Notes: generated by a model not told the origin, from the sequence alone. 15,098 nucleotides of DNA from Salpingoeca rosetta (GCF_000188695.1 NW_004754927.1:1383835-1398932); one strand, 5' to 3'; shown: positions 1 to 10,657, counted from the first letter of the stretch. Program-made: numbers and translations.

Positions 1-866
1 CGAGGCGGTGGAGGTGAACGTGGCCCGGAGCCGTGCGAGCAGCGGCAGTGCTGCTGTTGGCACCAATGACGAGCACCCATCCACAGCCACAACAGCAGCG
101 GCAGAGGGGGGCGAAGGAAGAAGGGACAGGAAGCACAGCGAACGCAGGAGGAAGAGCAGTGGCAAGGGGAGCACCAGCAAAGGCAGCAGTGCAGGAAAGA
201 CACGAAAGGGCCGTAAGATCCGCCATTCCCGCACATCCTCGTTCACGCCGTCCGAAGGCGGCGACATTGCGGCCCAGCACAACATCCCGCCCCCGCTGCA
301 GTGCGACTTTGGAAACATATTTATGGACGTTGAGTTGCCGTGCTCTGTCGAGACGGCTGCCCGCTTCATGTTCACATACTCGCGCATGTTCAAGGAGCTC
401 TACAAGAAGCGCGGAACTACCAACGTGCGTTCACACACGGGAGGGGGAGGGGAGGGGGATTGTTTGGGGGTGCTGTATATGTGCGTTGGACTGTGATTTA
501 ATTTGAAGCAGTGTATTTCTTGCGTACTCACAGAAACGCTGGCTCTCTTATGCATCACACACACACGCACACACACTCACCCACTCACCCACTCTCCTCT
601 CACAATCTCCCTCTCACTCACTCACTCACTCACTCACTCACTCACTCACCCACTCTCTCACTCACACACACTCTCTCTTTCTCCTGCCCAGGTTGAGATT
701 GGGGAGTGGGCGGTTGGCGAGGACGGCAAGCGCGTGCGGGATTTGTCGTACACGCTGCAGCTTGACTACAGCTTTGGTCCGAGCACCACCCGTGGCGAGG
801 AGCGTCAGGTCGAGCCTGTCCCACATGTCCCGGGCCAGTACTGGATTGGTGCGCCACTCTGCAGTG

Positions 867-930
<64 letters not shown>

Positions 931-1267
931 CCATTGTACCGCAACGCGCCATGAACATCGTCTCACACTCTCCCCATTGGTGCGTGTGATGTGCGTGCAG
1001 TGGATGCGGATGTATTTACGCCGCACGTCCCTTACGGCGACAACTTCTACACCAAGACGCGAACCATCATTTCCCGCGTCGCTGCAAACCTGTGCCGCGT
1101 CAGAGTCTGCACAGAGACCCAGTGAGTTGTTCGGGCTGTTGTGGCTGTGTGCGTGTGCATGTGTGCGTGTGTGCGTGTGTGTGTGTAGTTGTGGCCGTGC
1201 ATATGTCCGATGCATGTGCTTTCGTACTCATGCTGTCCTTGCACTCAAAGCCTGAGCCGCACCTCAC

Positions 1268-1314
<47 letters not shown>

Positions 1315-1529
1315 CCATCACCACCACCACCACCACCACCACCATCATCGTCAGCTACCGGAAGAAGCGGCCGTGGGCGATCACGCGCCAGCTCATCGAC
1401 TCCAACAGCTCGTCGGGTCTCAAGAGACACTACGGCCTCGTCCGACAGCTGCTGCTCAGTAAGAACTCCACATACGGGCGATGGACGTGTTGTTGGCGTT
1501 GAGTGGTTGTATCCAAGTTTACAAACACA

Positions 1530-1564
<35 letters not shown>

Positions 1565-1572
1565 ACACACAC

Positions 1573-1619
<47 letters not shown>

Positions 1620-2507
1620 TTCGCTTCACCTTCTCCTTACCACCTTTCATTTCACGTTGTCCTCACCACCTGTCGTTTCACCTCCCCCCCCCCTTTTTCG
1701 TTTCACTCTTGTCCCCTTGTTCCAATTGCAGAGTATGCAAAGGCGGCCATCACTGGTGCGGAGAGCTCCACCGCGGCGTCATCGCGCAATCTCAGTCGAG
1801 CAACGTCAATGCGCGGGGAGGATGCGCTTTCCCAATTGGGAAGGTCCACCGACGCGCTGGAGGGCGGTGACGGCGACGCTCGCAGCGCACTTGAGGCTGG
1901 CGTTGTTGGCGATGAAGGTGAAGCAGGAGAAGGAGAAGAAGGAAGTGATGCAGAGGAAGGGGAAGAGGAAGAAGAAGAAGACGAGAGTGGGGATGAGGGC
2001 AGTGCTAGCGAGGTGGAAGGGACCGGTGCTGGCCTGTCTGATGAAGATGACACGGGCAGCAGCGAGACTGAGGCCAGCGCCGACGATGACACGCCAGAGG
2101 GACGCGCAGCGCTCGCAGGCGCGGATGGGTGGGTGCTGACGCAGCTGAAGCAGTGGGGGATTGTGCCCAACACACGCTCGCTTCGCTACGACATGCGCAC
2201 GCTCCTGCGACTGTGGCGACGCCACCGCATCACGGTGCTCTCCCTGCTGGTGTGGACGCTGTTGGTGCTGGTGGTGTACCACGTGTTCATGGGAGAGGAG
2301 ATGAGTCACCACCACGGCGCGCGTGCCCCGATTGTGTCGTGGTCGCGCCACCTGGAGGAGTTGCGGACCGGGCTTCCACTCAACGCCAAGACACAAAGCG
2401 CCATGTGGAGGATTGCGGACGCCCTGCAGACACTCGCTGATGAAGCACGCGTCTTTGCAGCAGAGATGGACGCGTTACACACCGACACCAGTCATGGGGA
2501 CAGTTAA
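1..2507 (+). CDS. GRAMD1: GRAMD1/Aster-like sterol transfer protein, 5' partial
   Basis: I read five exons: 2-424, 692-848, 1001-1121, 1355-1458 and 1732-2507 (TAA), all with GT..AG borders and matching phases, giving 526 codons in the window. The spliced product contains an ASTER (VASt) domain running from IFMDVELPCSVETAARF through YWIVDADVFTPHVPYGDNFY, RVRVCTETHYRKKRPW and SSSGLKRHYGLVRQLLL. These match conserved stretches of animal GRAMD1 proteins, which move cholesterol from plasma membrane to ER. A basic Ser-rich linker precedes the domain. After it come an acidic Glu/Asp/Ser tract (about 1909-2100) and one hydrophobic helix (2229-2288, LSLLVWTLLVLVVYHVF) with a short C-terminal tail, as expected for an ER-anchored Aster protein. 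The N-terminal GRAM domain is not in the window and should lie upstream. The family call is firm; the sterol function is inferred from the family. Confidence 0.88.
557..681. repeat. CA/CTCA pyrimidine-rich repeat in intron 1 of the GRAMD1-like gene
   Basis: The interval holds CACACA, CACTCAC and a run of (CTCA)n ending in a CT-rich tract just before the acceptor at 690-691. It doubles as the polypyrimidine tract of this intron (425-691). Confidence 0.85.
868..927. repeat. (TG)n microsatellite, about 30 units, intron 2 of the GRAMD1-like gene
   Basis: This is an uninterrupted TG run inside the 152-bp intron 849-1000. The donor (GTGCGC) lies 19 bp upstream. Confidence 0.95.
1265..1345. repeat. 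(CAT)n then (CAC)n compound trinucleotide array
   Basis: About 18 CAT units change into about 9 CAC units within intron 3 (1122-1354), ending 9 bp before the CAG acceptor. If unspliced it would be read as poly-Ser/Pro, poly-Ile/Thr or poly-His. I treat it as intronic because the exons on either side join in phase to complete the ASTER domain. Confidence 0.9.
1525..1616. repeat. (CA)n imperfect microsatellite, intron 4 of the GRAMD1-like gene
   Basis: A CA run with a few CCA interruptions, followed by a pyrimidine-rich tract with a run of nine or more C before the acceptor at 1730-1731. Confidence 0.92.
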
Positions 2508-2885
2508 ACACACACGTCCTTCCTCTTCCTCCTGCGTGATTGTTTGTATGTTCGGAGAGTGACTGCTGCGGTGGCGGTGATGCTGCCCTGCGGCGATTGT
2601 TGCTGTTACAGCTACATATGTTGGCTGTTGCTGTGATGCTTGTTGCGTCATGCACAGCAGTTGTTTTGTTTGGGATCTGCAACGCTTGGGTACACTGTGA
2701 TGATACTGCGCGTGCTTACAGTTGTGTTTTCTTCGACTAATTTGCTGTTTCGCTCGGTGTACCCGGGCCAAAATGAACGCAACAAGCCAAAAGCAACAGG
2801 GCGCACGGGGGACAGACAAGACAGAGAGGCAGAGAGAAAAATCCACACGAGTTCACGACGCACACACGCACACACAGCGTGTTGG
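2508..2885. other. Intergenic, convergent 3' ends of GRAMD1-like and UMPS genes
   Basis: Only 378 bp separate the two stop codons. I see no coding homology and no AATAAA signal on either strand; both 3' UTRs must fit or overlap here. Confidence 0.7.
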
Positions 2886-3376
2886 CTATGCGAGTGCGTC
2901 CCAGGCCTGCTTGCGGTAGATGGCGGCAGTGGCCGCGGGGTTGTCGGACCTGAAACCAAAGCACGTGTCCACGTGAGCCTGCTGTTGCCAACAACGAGAG
3001 AGAGAGAGAGGGGGGGGGGCGAGGGCTGGATCCAGATGCACGCACCATCAACTGCAACCAGCGTATCGATCAACCAGCAACTATTAAGACCAGGACCACG
3101 ACGATCACGACTACTCACTTGTAGATGCCGCGGCCAACGATGATGATATCGCTGTTGCGATCTGCAATCACCGCTGTGGGCGTGTTGTACTGCTGCCCAA
3201 GTCCATCACCCTCCTGGCTCAGCTTCACGCCTGGTGTGGGCGGTGTGTGCGTTTGCACGGTTGGGGTGAGCGAAACGGTGTCATGTGCACGTGAATGTTT
3301 GTGCATGTGAATGTAGGCGGTTGTGTTTGTGCATGTGGTTGTGTTAGTTTGTGGTTTGTTTGTGGTTGTGTGTGTG

Positions 3377-3429
<53 letters not shown>

Positions 3430-6400
3430 GTGTGTCATTTATGCTGCCTTCGAGTCGGCCCACCTGGCGTCATGTAGACGAATGCATCGCCCTCAGAGCC
3501 CTCAATCACGCGCTCTTGGGAAATGAAGCCTGGAGTCGACAATTCGAATTGCTCGTGAGCAACGATTACACAACGCACGTGCAGCCAGTCACATGCATGC
3601 ACACACACAGACAGACAGACAGACAGACACACACACACACACACACACCGAAGACGAAGTCGGTGTGGCGTTTTGCCATTTCGACGCACGCGGATGTGTA
3701 CTCTTTGTTCAGGAGGTTGCCGGCACTGGCGATGGTGATGGCGAGAATCGTGATGGTGATGATGATGATGATGATGATGTGTTCAGGGCGTCATGTGAGA
3801 GCTCACATAGTGAGCGGTGGGTACAGACAAACAGTAACAGCGTGACACAGCGCATAACGTTGTGTTCAGCACCTGCTCATTTGTGCGAGGAGGAGGAGAC
3901 CGTGATTCTCAACGCCGGCCGCCGTCCGCAATCCGTCCACGATTCCTAATGGTGGTGGTGGTGATGGTGGTGGTGGTTGTGAGGAGGTGAGGATGACATG
4001 CACGTTCACACATAGAAATACGGAAACAACCACACACGAATACACGCACACACATGCACAACCACACACAGACATGCACACACAAACATGCACACAAACA
4101 AAAACACACACACGCATGCAACCACACAAACAAAAACACACGATGGTGCGGATGCATGTGAGGCCTCACCGTCGCCTGGAAGTGCATGCGCGTTTGTGAA
4201 ATGAGCCCATGACGCAATGCGGTGAACGCCGCCACTGCACTGCTGCACAACGGTGTTGCCAATGTCCGCAAACTTGCGATCCTCAAAGATGAGGAAATCG
4301 TGCTGTGGGGAATGTGAATTGATGGCGGAGATGTGGTGTGAGGGCGAAGTGCAACTGAAAGCACAGGACACATAGAAACAGACACGATCACTCACAAACA
4401 TGCACGCACGCACGCAGACACACACACACGCATACACACACACACACATATACAGCCACACAGATCAATCCAATCCAACCTTGTCTGCGAGGAATCGGAG
4501 TTGTGTTCCGGTTTCGTCCGTCCAATCGCGCACAATATCGCAGTGCGTTTTCAGGACACAAATCTGGGGGCCAACAGCTGCGCACGGCGAGGACACAGGC
4601 GCATGTATGTGAATGTATCAGCGTGAAGATGATGGTGGAGGGCGTGCGCGTATGGATGGGCTATGAACATTTGCAACCAGCAGCCCATGTGTCGCCATTG
4701 ACGCGCGCGTGCGTGCACATGTATACCGTCTGCGAGGTCGAGAAGGGCTTTTGCCTCGACGACATCGGCAGCGACGCACAAGTTCGTCTTCTTTCGTGCC
4801 TGAACACACATGCAAACGCCCGCGGTGTGAACGAGGGTTAGTGTGAGGTGTGGGTGCAGTACACCATTCGTTTCACACACACACGCACACAGAGACGGAT
4901 AGCCAAACAGACAGACAGAGACAGACAGACAGACGGACGGACAGACGGACGGACAGACACAAGCATACAGGTTCCAGAGCAACCGATAGTTGCGCACCAT
5001 GAGAGAGAAGAGGGCAACACCAACGGCGTTCTTGCACAGCTTCGCCCGGTCTTCAAAGGGCGTGCCTGCAAGCACAGCAAGGCAAAGTGGTCAGCCATTG
5101 TTGTGGAGAAAGACCGAGAGCGGAAGGTGTGGGCAGAAGTGAAAGTAATCACAAGCCATTGTTGTGGAGAAAGACCGAGAGCGGAAGGTGTGGGCAGAAG
5201 TGAAAGTAATCACAAGCCAGTGCAGTGGCATCAAATCAGCTACAGTCACAAATGGGTGGTTGCGTCAACGCTGCCTGCATGCATGGCAGCTGCAACATAC
5301 GTTGGAGTTTTGCCTTTTTCGTCGGCAGCACCTGTGCCTCCAGCTTGTCCGTCACCGTCACCTGCAGTTGGTGTGCATCGACATCAGTGTGACGTTGGCA
5401 CGTTGCACAACTGCAACAACACACAACACACAACACAGACAACAACCATGCATATGTGCACATGCACCTGGTTGTCACGGATGAACGCTGTGACGCGGTC
5501 AGCAGTGACCGTGTCAACCTTGCCTGCTGCAACCAGCACATCAAGCACCTGCGCACGTGTGGTCACGTGCGGACCAAGTGAGGGAAGAGAGGTGATGAGG
5601 TGAGCTGGGGGTAGTTTGCTGCAACAGCAGAAAACAAACGGCCATGCGCACACATGCACACGTATGCGCACAGCCTTACTCATATTCACAAGTTTCCTTA
5701 AACACACAGACACAGACAGACACACAGACACACAGACACACAGACACACAGACATACAGACACACAGACACACACGCACGTAAACGTTGGCCGACCTGGG
5801 CGAGTGTGAGGACGGAGCGGAGGTTCTTGCCGCGTGTTTCGATGTTCTTGCGGCCGCCTTGACCACGGTCCAGCAGCACCACAACGTCGTTCACAATCAA
5901 CCTAAGGCGTTGGCATAGCAAGCAGGCAAAGTGAATCAAAGATTCTTGATCACTGCATGCGACACAACTGCGCATGCATTGCAACATACGGGCACAGGAT
6001 CACATGCACACGTGACATGACAAGGCATGACTGATATGACGTACTGTTCGCGCTCCAATGGCTCCACGGTCTCAAAGACGCTCAGGCCAGACGTCACAAG
6101 GTCTTCCACGATCAAACACCGTTGTCCTGTTGCGGTATTGGTGCACAAAAGCGCACGCGCGACAGCTTTGTTTGAGCACTCCGTTCCTCCGAGACATGAA
6201 GCAACTCTACACAGACGGCCATTACACATACACGTACACGTACACGCACACACACACACACATATGCACGCACCAGGTGTGATGACGCCTTCGATCATCT
6301 TCTTCGTGCCGTATGCCTTCACCTCCTTTCTCCTCATAAGCATGGGCTTGCCCGTCTTTGAGGACATCAGTGTCGCAAATGGAAGCGCTGAGCAAAGTTA

Positions 6401-7064
6401 TACCATCCAGTACACGTGAGCAGTACGCATGGTCACACGCAGCCAAGATCAGCAGCTAAGATCAACAGAAGAGATCAACAGACAAGTACACAAGTATACA
6501 TCACAGACAACAGCGACAGAGCGCGATGCGAGTTGCGAGTACACGTGGATGGAAGGGAAAGACCATCGATGGAAGGGAAATACCCCCCCCCCCTCATGCA
6601 ATACCTCAACACACACACACACACGCACGCACGCACCTGTGTATGGGACGCCACACAGGGTGTCATATTCGACGGAGGAGACGGCAGACAGAAGAGCGTT
6701 GGCAACTTGGTCCAGCACATCAGGGTGGGAGACGAGCACCCGCAAGTCCACATACACGGGCGACTCGATGCCACTCTTCAGCGTGAACCTGCAGTCGCGC
6801 AGCAGCAGTGAACCAGTGTGGCAGTGAACCAGTGTGGCAGTGAATCAGTGTGGCAGTGCACGTGTCTGTGTAAGCAACAGGTGAACAAAGAAGCAGGAGG
6901 AGGAGCAAATCACAGACAAGCAGGGGCTGGTTTGACTGGCGCTTGGGTAAAGATGGCACACACTACCACTCATGCCACTTTGACTGGCTCACTCACGTGC
7001 CAAACTTGACGGCCCCAATGTCAAACAGCCGAAGCACAAGCGCCTTCCTTGCTTCCTCGTCCAT
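2886..7064 (-). CDS. UMPS: Uridine 5'-monophosphate synthase (OPRT-ODC fusion)
   Basis: It catalyses the last two steps of de novo UMP synthesis. I resolve 16 exons on the minus strand: 7064-6997, 6788-6637, 6387-6274, 6126-6045, 5901-5796, 5548-5468, 5361-5301, 5065-4998, 4799-4727, 4577-4480, 4302-4170, 3945-3873, 3725-3649, 3529-3464, 3230-3119 and 2949-2886 (TAG). All phases agree and total 475 codons, close to the 480 of the human enzyme. The OPRT half shows [26 protein letters not shown] (residues 92-103) and the PRPP loop [11 protein letters not shown] (115-125). The ODC half shows KTH (278-280), the catalytic DRKFADIG (309-316, Lys311), GLGQQYN and VGRG near the end. The start ATG sits in ACCATGG context. 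The order OPRT then ODC is the animal/plant arrangement. No missing catalytic residue was seen. Confidence 0.96.
3365..3435. repeat. (GT)n microsatellite in UMPS intron 14
   Basis: A near-perfect GT run on the plus strand, so (AC)n in the UMPS transcript, between exons 14 and 15. Confidence 0.93.
3605..3648. repeat. (CAGA)n-(CA)n compound repeat touching the exon 13 donor of UMPS
   Basis: CAGA units pass into a CA run that ends at 3648, exactly the first base of the intron on the minus strand. The splice donor is therefore the first GT of a (GT)n run in the transcript. Confidence 0.9.
3751..3779. repeat. (GAT)n trinucleotide repeat, UMPS intron 12
   Basis: A short GAT/GGT run in the intron between exons 12 and 13. 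It has no exon continuity. Confidence 0.8.
4003..4141. repeat. Degenerate CA-rich repeat, UMPS intron 11
   Basis: CACACA blocks broken by CATGCA and AAACAAAAACA. It fills most of the intron between 4170 and 3945. Confidence 0.8.
4907..4960. repeat. (CAGA/CGGA)n tetranucleotide array, UMPS intron 8
   Basis: Runs of CAGA with CGGA variants in the intron between exons 8 and 9. Confidence 0.9.
5093..5214. repeat. Perfect 2 x 61-bp tandem duplication in UMPS intron 7
   Basis: The segment 5093-5153 is repeated without mismatch at 5154-5214; the identity continues a few bases further (agcca). It lies wholly between exons 7 and 8 of UMPS and does not touch either splice site. Confidence 0.95.
5702..5780. 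repeat. (CACAGA)n repeat, UMPS intron 5
   Basis: About ten ACACAG-type units, some with an extra CA, in the intron between exons 5 and 6. Confidence 0.88.
6808..6855. repeat. 3 x 16-bp tandem repeat in UMPS intron 1
   Basis: The unit gtgaaccagtgtggca occurs three times; the third copy has one C-to-T change. It starts about 17 bp from the acceptor of exon 2 (6789-6790 on the plus strand). Confidence 0.9.
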
Positions 7065-7509
7065 GGTTGGTGGTTGGTTGGTTTGTTGGTTGGTGGTGGT
7101 TGGTCAACGTGCAGTGCGGCAGTGTGGTGATGTGCTATTTATAGGACGACGAGGGAGGACAGCCCATGGCACAAGGCAGACCACGAATATTCGCCATGAC
7201 TTTAATTGATTTTCGACCTTTTCTACGTTTTTCGTTCTTCTTCCTTCGTCCGTCGTTGTTGTTGCCGCTCGCAAATCCAAACACAAACAACACACCACAC
7301 CACAAACACAAACACACATTCCTCCCTCCCTCTCTGCCTCCCGCTTCTCCTGCCCCTCTTGCATTCACCATCACCATCACCATCACCATCAGCCTTCATT
7401 TCCCACAGACCACCCCCACAGATCACACCACCCACAGCAAAGAACAAGACGACCTCATATCATCATCATCACATCATCACATGAACAGCGTTAGACAGAG
7501 ACGCAGGCC
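7065..7509. promoter_or_regulatory. Divergent intergenic region UMPS / patatin lipase
   Basis: 445 bp separate the two start codons, so both promoters and 5' UTRs must be here. A GGTT/GGTTT repeat (7066-7104) is directly upstream of the UMPS ATG, a C/T-rich stretch lies at 7318-7360, and a CATCAC repeat spans about 7366-7391. I see no clear TATA box; the exact promoter positions are unknown. Confidence 0.6.
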
Positions 7510-7606
7510 ATGTCTCGACCTTGTTCTTCTCCTTCCTCCTCTACGTCAGCCCCGCCACCGGCGTGTGCGCTTCCGCAACAGCGGCGGAAGCGGTTCAAGC
7601 ACGTGA
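7481..7606 (+). other. Upstream ORF overlapping the lipase start codon
   Basis: An ATG at 7481 opens a 41-codon frame, +1 relative to the lipase, ending in TGA at 7604-7606. It starts 29 bp before the lipase ATG and overlaps its first 32 codons. If the transcript starts upstream of 7481, scanning ribosomes would meet this ATG first. The peptide is Arg-rich with no recognisable homology. Confidence 0.4.
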
Positions 7607-8326
7607 GCTACAACGCGTCCGGGATCATGTCGGCGTACCACTTTGGAGTGATGGCGTGCTTGGAGCGGTTCACAGACACGTCGGAGACAGTCTTCTACGG
7701 GGCGTCTGCAGGGGCGCTGGTGGGCGCCAACGCCTTGGTGGGGCTGTCACCTTACGCATCCGCAGACAGCATGATCTCGCACTGCGAGGCTGTGGCGGAG
7801 GACTCTGCGCGCATTGGCCCGCTACTGGAGAACACCTTGGACAGCCTGTGCCCGGAGGACGCCCACACCAAATGCAGCTCTCGGCTGCATGTGTCCTGCT
7901 CGAAATGGGACCTGACGCGTCTTGTGCCCGAGTACTTTAGCACGTTCGAGAGCGTGCAGCAGTTCAAAGAAACGCTGATGGCGTCAGCGCACCTCCCGTT
8001 CATCTCGGGCCTGCTCCCGCGCAGCATCCAGGGCCACGTGGGGCAGTTTCTGGACGGGGTGCTGACAGACCCTCATCCGAAGCCCGAGCGCGTGGCAGCC
8101 GCCAGACGCGCCAAGCGACAGCAGAGCCAGCAGAAGCAAGAAGTGGCTGGCACGACGACCAAGGGTGGTGCTGGTTCCGTGCCACCGCCCACTGCAGCAG
8201 ATGCAAATGGGCGTGCATCGTGGTTCTCATACTCGGCCTTGCTGGCGTACATGGCCATCCTGCAACATCAGCAACAAGACGAGCAACAAGAAGAGCAACA
8301 ACAACAACAACAGCAACAAGACGAGC

Positions 8327-8403
<77 letters not shown>

Positions 8404-9399
8404 GATGACCAACACCAACAACAAGAGCAGCAGCAACAACAGGACACGCACAGTGGAGACATTGCATCATCAACACAGGGCCAAGAAACGAGTCAAGAAA
8501 CACGCCCGCTCAAGAAAGACCAGCGCGACGACAAGGGTGCTGACGACGGTGGCAGCCATGTGGCAGAGGCCGATGAGGACATTGATGACAGCAAAACGCT
8601 GCTGGTGGCGTGGCACCCGACCTGTGGTTGCGGGTGTGCCGCTGAAGGTGACAAGCGTGTGCTCACGCCTTCCATAGACCTGCATTACATGTGGTGCGCG
8701 CGTCCGCCACCGCTGCCCATCTGCCGCCTCATCTTCTACCTCGGGTACTGGAACGCCATGTGCCTGCTTCGTGAGACAGACCCCGACATCTTGCAAGATG
8801 ACTTTCCCGACACACCAACAGCAACAGCAACAAAAGCAGTAGGAACAACAGCAGCAACAGCAACACCAACCACATCAGCAGCACCAGCAACGTCGCATGC
8901 GGGCAAAGATGATGCGCCGCGCAGCGATGACGACTGGCTGGCGCTGCTCATGTCAAAGCCGCTGGCAGAGGTGGAGCCCTTGGAGGCCCACCTGCCGGCG
9001 GTGCTCGCCCGCATACATCCGTACATCGAGGTGACGATACAGAGGCAGCACGCCGAGTTTCGCCGTCGCTGGGAGCAGAATGAGCTGTGGAACATTGCGT
9101 ACATCTGGATCCAGGCCAGGCGCGCAGAGTTGGCGGCGCTGGGCGTGTTGTCTTCGACCATCCTCCTGTCTGGCGTGGCCTACACGCTGAACATGACGCA
9201 GGTGCTGTTTGCGCTGAGCGAGGCGATGCCCTCGTCCATTCAAGCGCTACAGGCGCTGCAGGCGCTGCCTGATGTGGCGGCGTGGGACGACGCCTTTGAC
9301 ATGTTTGATGCAAGTGTCGTCTTTGATGAATCTGTGGCTGCCTCTTCTTCTTTGCTCGATGCCATCTTCAACGCGGTTCACAACGCCGTCTTTGCTTAG
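7510..9399 (+). CDS. Patatin-like triacylglycerol lipase, ATGL/PNPLA2 type
   Basis: A single 629-codon open frame without an evident intron. The patatin fold opens with HVSYNASGIMSAYHFGVMAC (31-50), which replaces the usual Gly-rich oxyanion loop. The nucleophile elbow is FYGASAGALVGA with Ser66 in GxSxG. The block LPFISGLLPRSIQG leads to the second catalytic residue, Asp182 in FLDGVLTD. After a long low-complexity insertion (about 185-362, including a polyGln tract) the ATGL pattern resumes with LLVAWHPTCGCGC and LHYMWCARPPPLPICRLIFY. The order and spacing match ATGL, the lipid-droplet enzyme that removes the first acyl chain from triacylglycerol. Later segments are Ala/Thr-rich (804-890 relative to 8000), then a helical region with a hydrophobic stretch near 545-565. 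Oddities are DGV instead of DG[GA], the insertion, and the lack of introns. Substrate is inferred from the family. Confidence 0.85.
8263..8442. repeat. In-frame (CAA)n polyglutamine tract
   Basis: Nearly pure CAA codons (few CAG) encode a Gln-rich stretch, residues about 252-311, broken by DE and DD. It is a coding microsatellite between Asp182 and the following beta-strand of the lipase. Confidence 0.93.
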
Positions 9400-9471
9400 T
9401 GGTGTTGCGTCGTCTCTGCAGTATTGTCTTTTTCCAATGTTGCCACGTTGTCTACGTGACCATGCGCGTGC

Positions 9472-9602
<131 letters not shown>

Positions 9603-9772
9603 CACGGATCGTGGGATTGTGCTGTCTTGGTGTCTTGCTGTGCATAGCTGCCGTTGTTGTTATCTCATATCTCTTGTACATACGCGGTCACGCTGCCTCG
9701 CATGCGCACGCTACGTGTGCACGCTACGTTTGACCTTGAGTTGGACACGTGTGCGTGCCTGCAGGCAGTGTC

Positions 9773-9796
9773 CTTTCTTTCTTTCTTTCTTTCTTT
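9773..9796. repeat. (CTTT)6 tetranucleotide repeat
   Basis: Six CTTT units, followed by GCAG. It could serve as a polypyrimidine tract and acceptor for an unannotated 5' UTR intron of the eIF2-beta gene; this is speculative. Confidence 0.85.
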
Positions 9797-10043
9797 GCAG
9801 AGCGAGTGTGTTGCGCCAAAAAAAAAATCCGCGATGCGCTTGCTGTGATGGACTTGAACCTGTGACTTCTACAAAGCATCCCTTCCCGCGCAGTTACGTT
9901 CGATGAATGGTGGGAAACATTCGACAATTTTCTTCAACACCGATTTCCACACACGTGAAGGCGAACCAGAGAGCGAACACACCCATCAACACCCCACCAG
10001 CCGCAGTCAAAGCACACCAAAGCAGACAGACAGACAGCCGGTC

Positions 10044-10657
10044 ATGAGTGATCCCACGAAGATGGACGACGTTGACACGTTTGCGTTTGACCCTTCCATG
10101 AAGAAGAAGCGCAAAAAGAAGAAGCTTGTTTCCCTCGAAGACAAAGGTTTGCTTGCATGCGTGCATTGTGGTGTGTGTCGTGCATGGTGTGTCGTGCATG
10201 GTGTGTCGTGCATGGTGTGTCGCGTGTGGCGTGTGTGTGTGTGTGTCGCGTTGTATGCTACAGGGGGTGTGCGTCACTACTGTCCGTTGCTTTTCATTTC
10301 AGCAAAGTGCTGCATTGTGCTGTACCTTCATTCTCTCATTTTCCAACGCTCACATCACACCACAACTATTCAACACAGACCTGAACGCAGCGTCCAGCAC
10401 AGATGCGGCGGTGACAGAGACGCCCAAGGAGGCCGCCCCTGCTGCTGAGGAGGAGCAGGCCGCCGCATCCGAGCAGGCGCCACCGAAGAAGACAGTTGTC
10501 AAGGATGTTACCATGAAGCCCTCCGATTTGGAGGACATCTCCGGGGACAAGTACGTGCAGCTCCTGTCCACGGGCGATATCGACTGGTCAAAGTTCCTCA
10601 AGAACAAGCGCAAGGCAGACGACATTGCAGACGGTGCGTACGTGTGTGTATGTGCGC

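Noticed and set aside
503..1255. 250-codon plus frame in the GRAMD1-like gene
   Set aside because: It reads intron repeats and out-of-frame exon sequence; the ASTER homology needs the spliced frame given.
1806..2396. Minus frames opposite GRAMD1-like exon 5
   Set aside because: Shadows of the acidic coding tract (Ser- and Phe-rich), with no homology.
8227..8451. Poly-Leu, poly-Val, poly-Cys, poly-Asn and poly-Thr frames at the CAA array
   Set aside because: Other-frame readings of the CAA repeat inside the lipase gene.
8060..8595. In-frame intron in the lipase gene covering the polyGln insertion
   Set aside because: GT and AG candidates exist but none joins the ATGL-like blocks in phase convincingly, and the stretch is fully open; kept as exon with the caveat noted.
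9835..9905. tRNA-like B box on the minus strand (GGTTCAAGTCC)
   Set aside because: The flanks do not form a T stem beyond two pairs, and no acceptor or anticodon stem can be drawn. At most a chance pol III box or a decayed tRNA fragment.
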